Origin: Paraburkholderia aspalathi
Lineage (GTDB): Bacteria > Pseudomonadota > Gammaproteobacteria > Burkholderiales > Burkholderiaceae
Assembly (NCBI RefSeq): GCF_900116445.1
Contig: NZ_FPBH01000006.1
Span: 62,001-126,000, forward strand
Reading direction: 5' to 3'
Length of the DNA: 64,000 bases
The notes beneath the pieces were generated by a model that saw nothing but the letters and a program-made list of their open reading frames with translations, had not been told where the DNA came from and did not search any database. Position 1 is the stretch's first letter; the number at the start of each line of letters is the position of its first letter. The position numbers and the translations under genes are program-made. Shown piece by piece: positions 45,658-54,787 of the stretch.

Positions 45658-45685
45658 TTGACTTGTCTGCTTAGGCAGCTAGAAT
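45658..45685 (+). promoter_or_regulatory. Sigma70 promoter with overlapping dyad for the MarR-EmrB unit
   Basis: TTGACT (45658-45663), 16-bp spacer, TAGAAT (45680-45685). A small dyad CTGC-TTAG-GCAG (45667-45678) sits between -35 and -10 and could be the MarR operator. The MarR ATG is at 45718. Confidence 0.55.
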
Positions 45686-45717
45686 CCGTTCTGCTCGACG
45701 ATGTTCCCGGATACACG

Positions 45718-46260
45718 ATGCCCGACGGCCCTTACAACGCGGACGAGATTCACCTCGAATCGAGTCTTGGCTATTACCTGACGAAAGCGCGAAACGTGCT
45801 GGTCGAGCGGATGGACCGCGCGGTCAAACCGTTAGGACTGACCGCCCAGCAAATCGGCGTGATTCTGGTGTTATCCGCGCACCGCGCGAGCACGCCGTTC
45901 GAGTTGTCGCGCGTCATGTCATACGACAGCGGATCCATGACGCGTCTGCTCGATCGCCTTGAAAAGAAAGGCTTTATCGTGCGAACGCGCAGCGACGCCG
46001 ACCGCCGGATGGTCAAGCTCGAGCTGACGCCGCAGGGCCACGAAGCGGCGAAGCAATTGCCCAGTCTGGGCGCCGCCGTGCTGAATGAGCAGTTGCGCGG
46101 ATTTTCCGCCGCCGACCACGCCACCCTGCTCGACCTGCTCGGCCGTTTTATTGCGAATGGGATCGATGCGGGAGGAAGCGCATGTTGCGGCGTCGGACCA
46201 TCGCAGGACTCGCTGGAAGACTCACCCGAAGAGCCTCCGCCAGGTCACGGCGGACAGTAA
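45718..46260 (+). CDS. MarR-family transcriptional regulator (EmrR-like)
   Basis: A 180-residue winged-helix repressor: LGYYLTKARNVLVERMDRAV, LTAQQIGVILVL, RVMSYDSGSMTRLLDRLEKKGFIVRTRSDADRR with the conserved DxRxxxL-type wing. It is encoded 135 bp upstream of an EmrB-type pump and most likely represses it until a drug or phenolic compound binds. I use the ATG at 45718; a TTG at 45658 is in frame but overlaps the promoter. Confidence 0.9.
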   Translation: MPDGPYNADEIHLESSLGYYLTKARNVLVERMDRAVKPLGLTAQQIGVILVLSAHRASTPFELSRVMSYDSGSMTRLLDRLEKKGFIVRTRSDADRRMVKLELTPQGHEAAKQLPSLGAAVLNEQLRGFSAADHATLLDLLGRFIANGIDAGGSACCGVGPSQDSLEDSPEEPPPGHGGQ

Positions 46261-46395
46261 CCAAGAGGCGTTTTTGAAAGCGCCATCGTTTGAAAATATC
46301 TGTCTGGGCAGAGGATGATCCGGCATGTATGCGCGCCGCTTGAAGGGTGCGATAAAGCTGCCGCGACAAGCTTTCCCGGCTGAGGAGAAACACAC

Positions 46396-47958
46396 ATGGC
46401 TGCCACGGCTTCCGCCGACGCCCTACCCGCCGCCGAACCCGCTCCGCTCAAAGGCGGGGCGCTGGCCTTGCTTACCGTTGGCCTTGCGCTCGGCACGTTC
46501 ATGGAGGTGCTCGACACCTCGATCGCGAATGTCGCCGTGCCGACTATCTCCGGTAGCCTCGGCGTGGCGACCAGTCAGGGCACTTGGGTCATCTCGTCGT
46601 ATTCCGTGGCCTCGGCGATCGCCGTGCCGTTGACCGGGTGGCTGGCGCGGCGCGTCGGCGAGGTGCGGCTGTTCACGTTGTCCGTTCTGCTTTTCACGAT
46701 CGCCTCGGCGCTGTGCGGCTTCGCGCATAACTTCGAGTCGCTGATCGCATTCCGGCTCGTGCAAGGGCTCGTGTCCGGGCCGATGGTCCCGCTTTCGCAG
46801 ACGATTCTGATGCGTTCGTACCCACCGGAAAAGCGCGGGCTCGCGCTCGGCCTATGGGCGATGACTGTGATTTGCGCGCCGATTTTCGGTCCCGTGATGG
46901 GCGGCTATATCACCGACAACTACACATGGCCGTGGATCTTCTATATCAATGTGCCGATCGGGTTGTTCTCGGCGGTGTGCGCGTTCCTGTTGCTACGTGG
47001 CCGCGAAACCAAGGTCACCAAACAGCGTATCGATGCGGTCGGCCTCGCATTGCTCGTGATCGGCGTGTCGTGCCTGCAGATGGTGCTCGACCTCGGTAAG
47101 GATCGCGACTGGTTCAACTCGACGTTCATCATCACGCTAGCCATTATCGCGGTGGTGTCGATTGCGTTCCTGCTGGTGTGGGAGATGACGGACAAGGAAC
47201 CCGTTGTCGATCTTTCGCTGTTCAAGGATCGTAACTTCGCGCTCGGCGTGGTGATCATTTCATTCGGGTTTATGGCGTTCTTCGGGTCAGTGGTGATTTT
47301 CCCGCTCTGGCTGCAGACGGTGATGGGGTATACCGCTGGGCTTGCCGGTTTGGCGACGGCGCCGGTCGGTATTCTCGCGCTGTTTTTGTCGCCGATGATC
47401 GGCAAGAACATGCATCGGCTGAATCTGCGGGTGGTGGCGAGTTTTGCGTTCATCGTGTTTGCGTTTGTGTCGTTCTGGAATTCGACTTTTACGCTCGACG
47501 TGCCGTTCAATCATGTGATCTGGCCGCGGTTGGTGCAGGGGATTGGCGTTGCCTGTTTCTTTGTGCCGATGACTACTATTACGCTGTCCAGCGTGTCGGA
47601 TGAGCGGCTTGCTAGTGCTTCAGGGCTGTCCAACTTCTTTCGGACTTTGTCTGGGGCGATTGGGACGGCCATCAGTACGACGTACTGGGAGAATGACACT
47701 ATTTATCATCATGCGATGTTGACTGATTCTGTGAACGTCTATTCGGCTAATACCAATGCTTATACCAATGCGTTGGGGAGTATTGGGCTTTCTGGAGATA
47801 GCCTCACCGCTCAGTTGAATCAGGTTGTTACTGCACAGGCTTATATGATGGCCACTAATGATTTTTTTCGTATTTCTTGTGCGGCGTTTCTTGTGCTTGC
47901 TGTGCTTGTTTGGGTTACTAAGCCCAGGAAGGGGGTTGGGCCTTCTATGGGGCATTGA
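46396..47958 (+). CDS. MFS drug exporter, DHA2 (EmrB/QacA) family
   Basis: A 520-residue transporter with 14 predicted helices. Motif C-like and DHA2 hallmarks are present: MEVLDTSIANVAVPTISG in helix 1, WVISSYSVASAIAVPLTGWLARRVG and NWPWIFYINVPIG-like WPWIFYINVPIG. It exports hydrophobic drugs by proton antiport. EmrB normally works with EmrA, which is missing here. TGAGGAGAAA precedes the ATG. The last ~400 bases become G/T-rich on the coding strand (about 69% G+T in 47821-48000), next to the repeat. Confidence 0.93.
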   Translation: MAATASADALPAAEPAPLKGGALALLTVGLALGTFMEVLDTSIANVAVPTISGSLGVATSQGTWVISSYSVASAIAVPLTGWLARRVGEVRLFTLSVLLFTIASALCGFAHNFESLIAFRLVQGLVSGPMVPLSQTILMRSYPPEKRGLALGLWAMTVICAPIFGPVMGGYITDNYTWPWIFYINVPIGLFSAVCAFLLLRGRETKVTKQRIDAVGLALLVIGVSCLQMVLDLGKDRDWFNSTFIITLAIIAVVSIAFLLVWEMTDKEPVVDLSLFKDRNFALGVVIISFGFMAFFGSVVIFPLWLQTVMGYTAGLAGLATAPVGILALFLSPMIGKNMHRLNLRVVASFAFIVFAFVSFWNSTFTLDVPFNHVIWPRLVQGIGVACFFVPMTTITLSSVSDERLASASGLSNFFRTLSGAIGTAISTTYWENDTIYHHAMLTDSVNVYSANTNAYTNALGSIGLSGDSLTAQLNQVVTAQAYMMATNDFFRISCAAFLVLAVLVWVTKPRKGVGPSMGH

Positions 47959-47986
47959 GCGTTCTTTTTTGCCTTCGGCGGTGGTG

Positions 47987-48236
47987 CCTTTCCTTGTTTT
48001 GTTAGTGGTCTATTAGCGTTGCCCCTGTGCGGGGCGGCACTTACTTTCTTTGCCGCCGCAAAGAAAGATAAGCAAAGAAAGCGGCTAGAAGCCCCTGCTA
48101 AGTGGGCACCGTGGTCTGCTGCGGGTAGTGGTGCATCTGGAATCTGGGTTCGTGCCCGTGCATACGCTTGTGACAAGGGAGTCATACTTCCGGCGGCGCT
48201 CCGCGCGCCGAAGAGTAATTCCTAAAACCACTCGTC
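47987..48236 (+). repeat. Solo copy of the repeat arm
   Basis: Same order as the left arm of the two composites: CCTTTCCTTG (47987), a GCCCCTGTGCGGGGC box, a hairpin (48040-48053 with 48058-48072, one bulge), AAGTGGGCACCGTGGTCTGC, GTGACAAGGGAGTCATAC and an end near CCTAAAACCA. No inverted partner follows. It begins about 30 bp after the exporter stop. The ORF inside (48019-48225) is a by-product of the repeat. The remainder of the gap to 48379 is T/G-rich with no gene seen. Confidence 0.85.
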
Positions 48237-48379
48237 GTGCTTTTGCGTTGGTGGGTGGGTGTGTCTGATTTTTTGTGCGAAGCCAATCGGATCGTTCTAC
48301 ACGCGGTGTCTGGTGAAGCGATCCTCGCAGAGGATCGCGAACCGGTTCGTTGCTGATTGCGTTGCCGCTTTTGCCTCTC

Positions 48380-48880
48380 CTACTGCGTTATCGCTTCTCC
48401 GCTTGTTCCCGGGATCGATTGTCCCTGCGAGGCGTCGGGGTGCATCGCCGTTGGTGATGGTTGCGATGGTTTTGTGGCGCTTTGCGGTGCGCCCGGCGTG
48501 TTGCCTCGTACGTATTGCTTGAAGTCGGCGCCCGCCTCCCATGGGTTTGGTTTGCAACCCATCGAGCCGTCGCAATGTGCGGCGAAACCGATCGTTGCTG
48601 TGCCGTCCGGGTTCGGGGTGCGTGTGATCTGGTACGCCAGCGCGCGCTTGCCGCCGTCCGGGCCCGATGTCTGGATCAACGTGTCAGTCGATGACTCGAT
48701 CTTGTACGTCGAATGGCCCGCTACCCAGGTCTGCGCTCGCTGCCACCAGACATCACACTCGGCCTTGCTCGAACACGTCAACGGCGTCGTCGCGATCTGC
48801 ATCACGTCGGGGTTCACCTGCCCCTGCGTCGAACACCCCGCCGCCACTACGCACACCACAGCCAACAGACCTTTTTTCAT
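48380..48880 (-). CDS. Small lipoprotein of unknown function
   Basis: A 166-residue protein with signal MKKGLLAVVCVVAAGC, where the Cys ends a lipobox (VAAGC). The mature part has four Cys (CSSKAEC, HCDGSMGC), probably two disulfides, and a Pro/Ser/Gln-rich tail. AGGGAGG lies upstream of the ATG. It stands alone between the repeat and gshA. No family is recognised. Confidence 0.78.
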   Translation of the reverse strand: MKKGLLAVVCVVAAGCSTQGQVNPDVMQIATTPLTCSSKAECDVWWQRAQTWVAGHSTYKIESSTDTLIQTSGPDGGKRALAYQITRTPNPDGTATIGFAAHCDGSMGCKPNPWEAGADFKQYVRGNTPGAPQSATKPSQPSPTAMHPDASQGQSIPGTSGEAITQ

Positions 48881-49041
48881 CGCGGTGAAGCCTCCCTCTC
48901 TGGAGCGTGTCGTCTAAGTTGGACCGTATCCCCAGCACAGTGTTTCATACGCATTTGCGAATGGTTAAACGGACGGAGAATTTGCCGATGCAGTTGGGCC
49001 GACGGCGGCGCTTTGCGTAGACGTTACCTAGGCGCAATAAA

Positions 49042-49110
49042 AAAGCGGCCATGAAGGGCCGCTTTCTACTTCGCAAATGAAAATGCCGTTCAGCGATAAC
49101 TGAACGGCAT
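49042..49110 (-). terminator. Tandem terminator hairpins downstream of gshA
   Basis: ATGCCGTTCAG (49083-49093) with CTGAACGGCAT (49100-49110) lies first after the gshA stop on the minus strand. AAAGCGGCC (49042-49050) with GGCCGCTTT (49057-49065) follows, with U-rich sequence beyond. Both stems are perfect. Confidence 0.85.
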
Positions 49111-49158
49111 GAGTTCTTAGCCTGCTTTTTCCGGCGCGCTGCCTACGTTCGTCGTCGT

Positions 49159-50775
49159 TTAGACGCTAAACCGGTTCAGCGTGTATGCCCTGTAGGCGGC
49201 GACAAATGCGTCGAATGAACCCACCTCTTCTCGTTCAAGCTTGGCCTGCTCTGCCAGCGATTGCGTCGCGAGGTCGGCGAACTCTTTCGTCTGTGCGGCA
49301 TCCAGCGGGCGTGCGCGGAAATAGGCGGCGTGCGCTTCGCTTTGCTCGAGGCCAAAGGTGAGGAAGCTCTGCTGCTTGTCGCGCATCGTCTGTAGTACGC
49401 GTGCGGACGGTGTCAGCGAGGCATCCGCCAGTTTTGCCCGTTGAACCGCCACGGCGCGTGCGTGTGAGTCACCGCCGTGTAGTGCGTCGAGCGTAGCCGC
49501 TGCCGAGTCGATCTTGACGAGCAGTTCGTTCGCCCAGTCCGTCATCGCGATCGGGTTGCCGTTGCGCGTCAGTTCGAGGTCCGGTTTGCGACCTTCCATC
49601 GTTACGCGGCCGAAGTTCTGATTCGCCTCTGCGTACGCGTCCGGTGGCAGCGTTGCGCTGTCGTCGAGTGCGCAGACCAGCAGGTAGGCGTCCAGAAAAC
49701 GCGACGTCTCCAGTGAAATGCCGGTCGGCTCAAATGGGTCGATGTCCATGCAGCGCACCTCGACGTATTGCACGCCGCGCGCAGCCAGCGCGTGCAGCGG
49801 ACGCTCGCCGGGATGCGTGACGCGCTTCGGACGGATCGTCGAATAGAACTCGTTTTCGATCTGCAGTACGTTCGTGTTGATTTGCACCCACTCGCCGTCG
49901 CGTTGCGTGCCGATCGCTTCATACGCGGGATACGGCTGGCTCACGGCCTTCGCGAGTGCGTCGAGGTAGCCCGGCAAGGTGTTGTAGTCGGCCTGCAGCG
50001 CGGCTTGCGCCGTGGTGTTCGAGTAGCCGAGGTCGCTCATGCGCAAGCTGGTCGCGTACGGGCGGTACAGCGTGTCGGCGTCGAAAGTTTCGAGCGTGTG
50101 CTGGCGATCGCGCAGGAAGCGGCGATCCAGTGCCGGCGATGCGCCGAACAGATACATCAACAGCCAGTTGGTGCGGCGGAAATTGCGGATCAGCGCGAGG
50201 TAACGGTCGGACTGGAAATCGACGGCGTTTGCCGTGGATTGCTGGTCGGCATGCAATACCCGCCACACTTCTTCGTTCAGCGAATAGTTGTAGTGGATGC
50301 CCGCAATGCACTGCATCGTGCGGCCGTAACGGAGCGCGAGGCCAATGCGGTACACGTACTTCAGTTTGCCGATATTCGACGTGCCGTAATGCGCGATCGG
50401 AATGCCTTCGTCCGTTTCGGGCAGCAGGCCCGGCATCGAGTTGTTCCACAGAATCTCGTCGCCGAGTTCGGCGTAGACGAAACGATGCAGCGTATCGAGT
50501 TTCTCGAGCGTGATCGCGACGTCGTGTTCAGCCGGCGTGATCAGTTCGAGCAACGCCTCGGAATAGTCGGTGGTGAGCGACGGATGCGTGAGCGCCGAGC
50601 CGAGCGCGCGCGGATGCGGCGTCATGGCGAGCTTGCCGTCGTGCGTCACGCGCAGGCTTTCCTTTTCGATGCCGCGCAGGCCGCGTATCAGCGCGTCGCG
50701 CTGCGGGCCTGTGGTGAGCACGGACAAGCGGTGCGAGAACGTTTCGTTCGTGCGGGAAGGTGTCGTGTTTGGCAT
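49159..50775 (-). CDS. gshA: Glutamate-cysteine ligase, proteobacterial type 1
   Basis: A 538-residue enzyme for the first step of glutathione synthesis. It has GLRGIEKESLRVT, HPSLTTDYSEALLELITP, CIAGIHYNYSL and YVEVRCMDIDPFEP, the metal- and substrate-binding blocks of E. coli-type GshA. I start at the ATG at 50775, where MPNTTPSR precedes the conserved block; ATG 50805 and GTG 50817 are in frame. Single gene with its own terminators. Confidence 0.94.
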   Translation of the reverse strand: MPNTTPSRTNETFSHRLSVLTTGPQRDALIRGLRGIEKESLRVTHDGKLAMTPHPRALGSALTHPSLTTDYSEALLELITPAEHDVAITLEKLDTLHRFVYAELGDEILWNNSMPGLLPETDEGIPIAHYGTSNIGKLKYVYRIGLALRYGRTMQCIAGIHYNYSLNEEVWRVLHADQQSTANAVDFQSDRYLALIRNFRRTNWLLMYLFGASPALDRRFLRDRQHTLETFDADTLYRPYATSLRMSDLGYSNTTAQAALQADYNTLPGYLDALAKAVSQPYPAYEAIGTQRDGEWVQINTNVLQIENEFYSTIRPKRVTHPGERPLHALAARGVQYVEVRCMDIDPFEPTGISLETSRFLDAYLLVCALDDSATLPPDAYAEANQNFGRVTMEGRKPDLELTRNGNPIAMTDWANELLVKIDSAAATLDALHGGDSHARAVAVQRAKLADASLTPSARVLQTMRDKQQSFLTFGLEQSEAHAAYFRARPLDAAQTKEFADLATQSLAEQAKLEREEVGSFDAFVAAYRAYTLNRFSV

Positions 50776-51113
50776 TGATGCGAGTCGGGCGTTGTCGGCC
50801 GCCATGTGCCGCTTCACTGCTTAGGTGCAGAACTGCGCGGTTGACAACGTTCGGCGGAATTTTCGGGTAGCGGGCACTTTAACATCTCGCCACGACGGCT
50901 GCTTGAGGCCGCTCCGGACGGCCTTCCGACGACACAACTTGGCCTGATTTCGGCACGATTCAGCACGAAAGTAGCTGCCCTGCGCCTTACGCTACCCTTC
51001 GCGCGCTCGACGCGCGATTCGCTTAGCGTCCCGAGTGCAGCCGCCACGCTAGCCGCGTGCCCACGCCCACGGTCCGCCAGTTCCGTGCTGCCCTCCCCGA
51101 CCGCTACACCACC
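50776..51113. other. Intergenic region between gshA and alkA
   Basis: About 340 bp of GC-rich sequence, part of which may be the coding start of gshA if an upstream start is used. It must carry the gshA promoter. No other element is seen. Confidence 0.4.
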
Positions 51114-52031
51114 TCAGCCGCCGCGCGCGGCGCCGGCCCGATCCGCCACCTCGTTCCATAGATGCATTGCGGCGTACGCGCGCCATGGCCGCCATGTGTC
51201 GGTGCGAGTGCGTTGCTGCGTGGGCCGCACGAGCGACGGATCGCGCGCGCAGATTGACTGCATCAGCACGAGGTCCCATGCAGGCCAGGCGTCGGCATCA
51301 CGCCATGCACGCATCGCCACATACTCGACAGTCCATGGCCCGATGCCAGGCAGTGCCAGCAACGCAGCACGCAGGCTGTCGGCATCGGCGACGTTGCTGT
51401 CGAGCGGCACGTCGCCCGAAGCGACTGCCTGCGCGAAGCCCTGCAACGCCGCTACGCGTTTACCCGGCATGCCGATCTTTTCCAGATCTACGGCCGCGAG
51501 CGCGGCGGGCGTCGGAAAGCGCCACGCGGTGTTCTCATGCGGATGACCTTCAATGCGCTCGCCGGCACGCTGCACCAATCGTCCGATGATGGTGGTCGCC
51601 GCCTTCACGCTGACCTGCTGCCCGACGATCGCGCGCACCACCAGTTCGAAGCCCGACCACGCGCCCGGTACGCGTAGACCCGGCACGGCTTTGATCAACG
51701 GCGCAAGCCATGGGTCGGCGCCTAGTTCGTTGCCGATCTTCTTCGGATCAGCATGCAGGTCGAACATCCTCGCGATCGGCGCGGCGAGCGCGTCGGCGTG
51801 ACGGCTCGCAGGGCCGTCGATGTTCGCAACGATGCAGCGCTTGCGCGGATGCAGGCGTACGGTCAGCGTGCCGCTGTCGCCGGCCCAATCGATCGCGCGG
51901 CGATAGGCACCGTCTTCGACGGCTTCGACGCCGGGCGTCGCGCGCCCGCCGAAAAAGCGCAGCAGACGCGGCCAGTCGAAGGGGGGGGTGAAGGGCAGTT
52001 CGAGTGTTGCGACGTCGTCAAGCGTGCTCAC
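51114..52031 (-). CDS. alkA: DNA-3-methyladenine glycosylase II
   Basis: A 305-residue base-excision glycosylase. An AlkA N-terminal domain (~1-110) precedes the helix-hairpin-helix-GPD domain, with LLALPGIGPWTVEYVAMRAW and the catalytic Asp in AWPAWDLVLM. It removes 3-methylpurines and other alkylated bases. Its start overlaps the end of ada by four bases, so the two form one adaptive-response operon. Confidence 0.93.
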   Translation of the reverse strand: MSTLDDVATLELPFTPPFDWPRLLRFFGGRATPGVEAVEDGAYRRAIDWAGDSGTLTVRLHPRKRCIVANIDGPASRHADALAAPIARMFDLHADPKKIGNELGADPWLAPLIKAVPGLRVPGAWSGFELVVRAIVGQQVSVKAATTIIGRLVQRAGERIEGHPHENTAWRFPTPAALAAVDLEKIGMPGKRVAALQGFAQAVASGDVPLDSNVADADSLRAALLALPGIGPWTVEYVAMRAWRDADAWPAWDLVLMQSICARDPSLVRPTQQRTRTDTWRPWRAYAAMHLWNEVADRAGAARGG

Positions 52032-53203
52032 GCGGCATGGTCCAGGTTGGTGGTGGTTGCGATGGCCGCGTGCTCGCGGCGCTTGGGTTCGTCGCGCGAA
52101 ACGTCGCCTGCGTGCTGGGCTTCGTTATCGAGCAGTGCGGCCTTGCGCGGCAGGCCCCAGCGGTATCCCGCCAGCGCCCCGCCCTTCTGCACGACCCGGT
52201 GACACGGAATCGCCAGCGCGACCGGATTCGTCGCGCACGCGCTCGCCACCGCGCGCACAGCGCGCGGTGAGCCGACCGCTTCCGCGATCTGCGAATAGCT
52301 GCGCGTCTCACCGTAGGGAATGCGCCGCAGCGCGTCCCATACACGTTGCCGGAACGCGGTGGCGGCGATATCCAGCGGCAGATCGAAGTCCTGGCGGGTG
52401 CCGCGCAGATACGCGTCGATCTGGGCGATGAACGGTGCAAGCCGCGTTGCGTCTTCGACCAGTTCGGCGTTGGCAAACTCGCCGCGCAGATCGTCGACGA
52501 GTATCGCCGCATCGTCGCCGAAACCGATTTTGCAGATGCCTTTGTCGGTTGCCGCAATCAGCACGAAACCGAGCGGGGTCGACGCGCTCGCGTAGCGTAC
52601 GGTGAGCCCGGCGCCTTTGCGGCGAAACGCGGAGGGCGCCATGCCCAATTCGGCTGAAGCGCTGTCGTACATCCGCGATGGCGAGCCGAAGCCGGCGTCG
52701 AGCGTGGCGCGCGTCACGTCCGACCCGCTCTGCAGCGCATCGCGCAACGCGGCGCCGCGCTGCGCGGCCTGATACTGACGCGGCGAGACACCCACCACGC
52801 GCTTGAACAGGCGCTGCAAGTGGAACGGACTGACGTGCACCGCGTCGCTCAGCTGCGCCAGCGTGAGGCGTTGCTGCGGATCGGCATCCAACGCGGCGCA
52901 GGCGCGATTGACGATCTCCAGTTCGCGCGGCAGGCCGCCCGGCTGGCAACGCTTGCAATCGCGATAGCCCGCGGCGCGAGCGGCGTTAGCGTCGGTGAAG
53001 AACGCGACATTTTCACGACGCGGCTGGCGCGACGCGCATGACGGGCGACAGAACACGCCCGTCGTTTTGACGGCGAAGAAGAACGCGCCGTCGGCCTGCG
53101 GGTCGCGGCGGGTGACGGCCTCCCAACGTTCGGCGTCGGTGGTCCAGCGCGGCGTGCTGGTGGCGGCTTCGTTGCTGATCTCGGTAGTGTCGGTGCGGTT
53201 CAT
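52028..53203 (-). CDS. ada: Ada: bifunctional regulator and O6-methylguanine-DNA methyltransferase
   Basis: A 391-residue protein. The N-terminal Ada zinc domain has four Cys, with the phosphotriester acceptor in VFCRPSCASRQ and then DCKRCQPG. The AraC-type helix-turn-helix follows (~95-190: LTLAQLSDAVHVSPFHLQRLFKRV). The C-terminal methyltransferase has AIPCHRVVQKGG with the acceptor Cys. Methylation of the N-terminal Cys turns Ada into an activator of itself and alkA. I start at 53203; the frame is open to 53260 without conserved sequence. Confidence 0.95.
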   Translation of the reverse strand: MNRTDTTEISNEAATSTPRWTTDAERWEAVTRRDPQADGAFFFAVKTTGVFCRPSCASRQPRRENVAFFTDANAARAAGYRDCKRCQPGGLPRELEIVNRACAALDADPQQRLTLAQLSDAVHVSPFHLQRLFKRVVGVSPRQYQAAQRGAALRDALQSGSDVTRATLDAGFGSPSRMYDSASAELGMAPSAFRRKGAGLTVRYASASTPLGFVLIAATDKGICKIGFGDDAAILVDDLRGEFANAELVEDATRLAPFIAQIDAYLRGTRQDFDLPLDIAATAFRQRVWDALRRIPYGETRSYSQIAEAVGSPRAVRAVASACATNPVALAIPCHRVVQKGGALAGYRWGLPRKAALLDNEAQHAGDVSRDEPKRREHAAIATTTNLDHAA

Positions 53204-53381
53204 GATGGTCCCGGAAAGTCGGTGTCGATGCTCACCAATGTAGGCCGCATGCTGAAACACTACGCCCCGGTTCTTGCTCTGTCATTGCGCTTCCTCGTAG
53301 GGCCGGAAGCCCCGCCGGGCGCCCGTTTCGCCTCAAACTGCGACAATTTGGCCCGATATCGGGTTTTCCCTTAAAAAGTTA

Positions 53382-53479
53382 TTGCGTCGCATCAACCCCA
53401 TGTGTATATTAGTACTTGTCTCCTCCATGTCTCCTCCTGATATGGATTCAGCCCGCTCCACATAGAGCGGGCTTTTTTT
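53382..53479 (+). ncRNA. Candidate small RNA with duplicated TCTCCTCC motifs
   Basis: A complete small transcription unit in the 397-bp gap between ada and the VOC gene. The promoter is TTGCGT (53382-53387), 17-bp spacer, TATATT (53405-53410). The transcript would start near 53417 and hold two copies of TGTCTCCTCC (53417-53426 and 53428-53437, 11-bp period), complementary to Shine-Dalgarno sequences. The terminator is AGCCCGCTC (53450-53458), CACATA, GAGCGGGCT (53465-53473) and a T7 tract. The predicted length is ~60 nt. There is no ORF. The rest of the gap holds nothing clear. Confidence 0.6.
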
Positions 53480-53600
53480 CGTCTGAACATTTCTGATCTG
53501 CCCCTCGTGGCGGATTCATCACCTGCTCTCGCGGCGCCGTCCTTTCTCCTACACTGGTGGCTGTTCATCCGTTCTGCGGGCCACGCAAGGGGCGTTCGAT

Positions 53601-54026
53601 ATGAAAATCCACATTCGCGAGATCGATCACATTGTCATTCGGGCGTCGAACGTTCCGGAGATGACGCGCTTTTACTGCGAGGTGCTCGGTTGCAGCGTCG
53701 AGAAGGAGCAGCCCGATCTGGGCCTGACGCAGTTGCGCGCGGGGCGCTCGCTGATCGACCTGTTAAAGGTCGGCGCGAAGCTCGATCACCCCGAAAACGG
53801 CGTGCCGGGCGCGGGGCGGAACATGGATCACGTGTGTTTGCGAGTCGAGCCGTTCGACGCCGAGGCGCTCAAGGCGCATCTGGCCGAACACGGCGCGCGG
53901 CCTGGCGAGGCGGCTTTGCGCTATGGCGCGGATGGGTTTGGGCAGTCGCTGTATCTGTTCGACCCGGAAGGCAATATGGTCGAACTTAAAGGGCCACCCG
54001 AAGCGGCGCGTGTGACGTCGCTGTAA
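53601..54026 (+). CDS. VOC-superfamily (glyoxalase-like) protein
   Basis: A 141-residue single-domain protein with two beta-alpha-beta-beta-beta modules. IREIDHIVIRASNVPEMTRFYCEVLGC begins the first module with a metal-ligand His; the second has NMDHVCLRVEPFD and NMVELKGPPE with a terminal Glu. The pattern suits a metal-dependent glyoxalase, dioxygenase or resistance protein. An AAGGGGCG site precedes the ATG. The substrate is unknown. Confidence 0.85.
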   Translation: MKIHIREIDHIVIRASNVPEMTRFYCEVLGCSVEKEQPDLGLTQLRAGRSLIDLLKVGAKLDHPENGVPGAGRNMDHVCLRVEPFDAEALKAHLAEHGARPGEAALRYGADGFGQSLYLFDPEGNMVELKGPPEAARVTSL

Positions 54027-54070
54027 CGGGGCGCTGCCAAGGCCGTTAGCGGGCCGAAGAACCTGTCAGC

Positions 54071-54628
54071 CTACCAGGCGTTGGCAGGCGCCTTCAACAC
54101 CGTCCACTCGATCTTCACCGCATCGGCATCTGCGCTGCCGAGCCATGCTTCGCCGTCCTGCACGGTGCATTGCAGACGCATGGTCCGTTCGGCGAGCGAG
54201 CCGAGCGCGGCGGCGACGTCTTCGCCGAGCGTCCATACCGTCACATTGCGCATGCGTTCGACCTTGCTGCGCACGCCCTGCCACCAGATGTCCGACGTGC
54301 GGCCGCCATAAGCGATCACGATCACTTCGTTCGAGCGGCCGCTCGCCTTGGCAATGCGCCGTTCGTCGGGCTGGCCGACTTCGATCCAGGTTTCAATCGC
54401 GCCGGTGAGGTCCTTCTGCCACAGATCCGGCTCGTCGACATCCGACAAACCTTTGCAGAATTCGAGGCGTTCCTGCGCGAACAGCGCGAACGCGGCGACG
54501 CGGACCATCATCCGTTCGTCGGTTTCCGAGGGATGGCGGGCGATCGTCAGGGAATGGTCGGCGTAATAGTGCCGGTCCATGTTGGCGATCTGCAGTTCCG
54601 CCTTGTAAATCGTCGATTTGAGAGCCAT
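54071..54628 (-). CDS. yaeQ: YaeQ family protein
   Basis: A 185-residue YaeQ protein, starting MALKSTIYKAELQIANMDRHYY, with LSDVDEPDLWQKDLTGAIETWIEVGQPDE and VIAYGG, all well conserved in the family. The fold is related to PD-(D/E)XK nucleases, but the role is not established. The ATG at 54628 matches the family start; the frame extends 132 bases further upstream without similarity. Confidence 0.92.
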   Translation of the reverse strand: MALKSTIYKAELQIANMDRHYYADHSLTIARHPSETDERMMVRVAAFALFAQERLEFCKGLSDVDEPDLWQKDLTGAIETWIEVGQPDERRIAKASGRSNEVIVIAYGGRTSDIWWQGVRSKVERMRNVTVWTLGEDVAAALGSLAERTMRLQCTVQDGEAWLGSADADAVKIEWTVLKAPANAW

Positions 54629-54787
54629 GCCGTTACTAAACCAGGCGCTCACTCCACCGGAGGCGGAGCGAACAGAAAAAGAATCGTCGACGGCGCGTTG
54701 CCGTTTTCCGTGTTTGTTGTACATCGCGTGTTCCTCCCGGGCCGAAAAAACCGGCTGCAATTGCGACTATTGCAACGGGAGAAGCAT

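Noticed and set aside
45651..45674. Seven-codon upstream ORF (MKFDLSA) before the MarR gene
   Set aside because: It overlaps the -35 element of the best promoter, so it would lie upstream of the transcript start.
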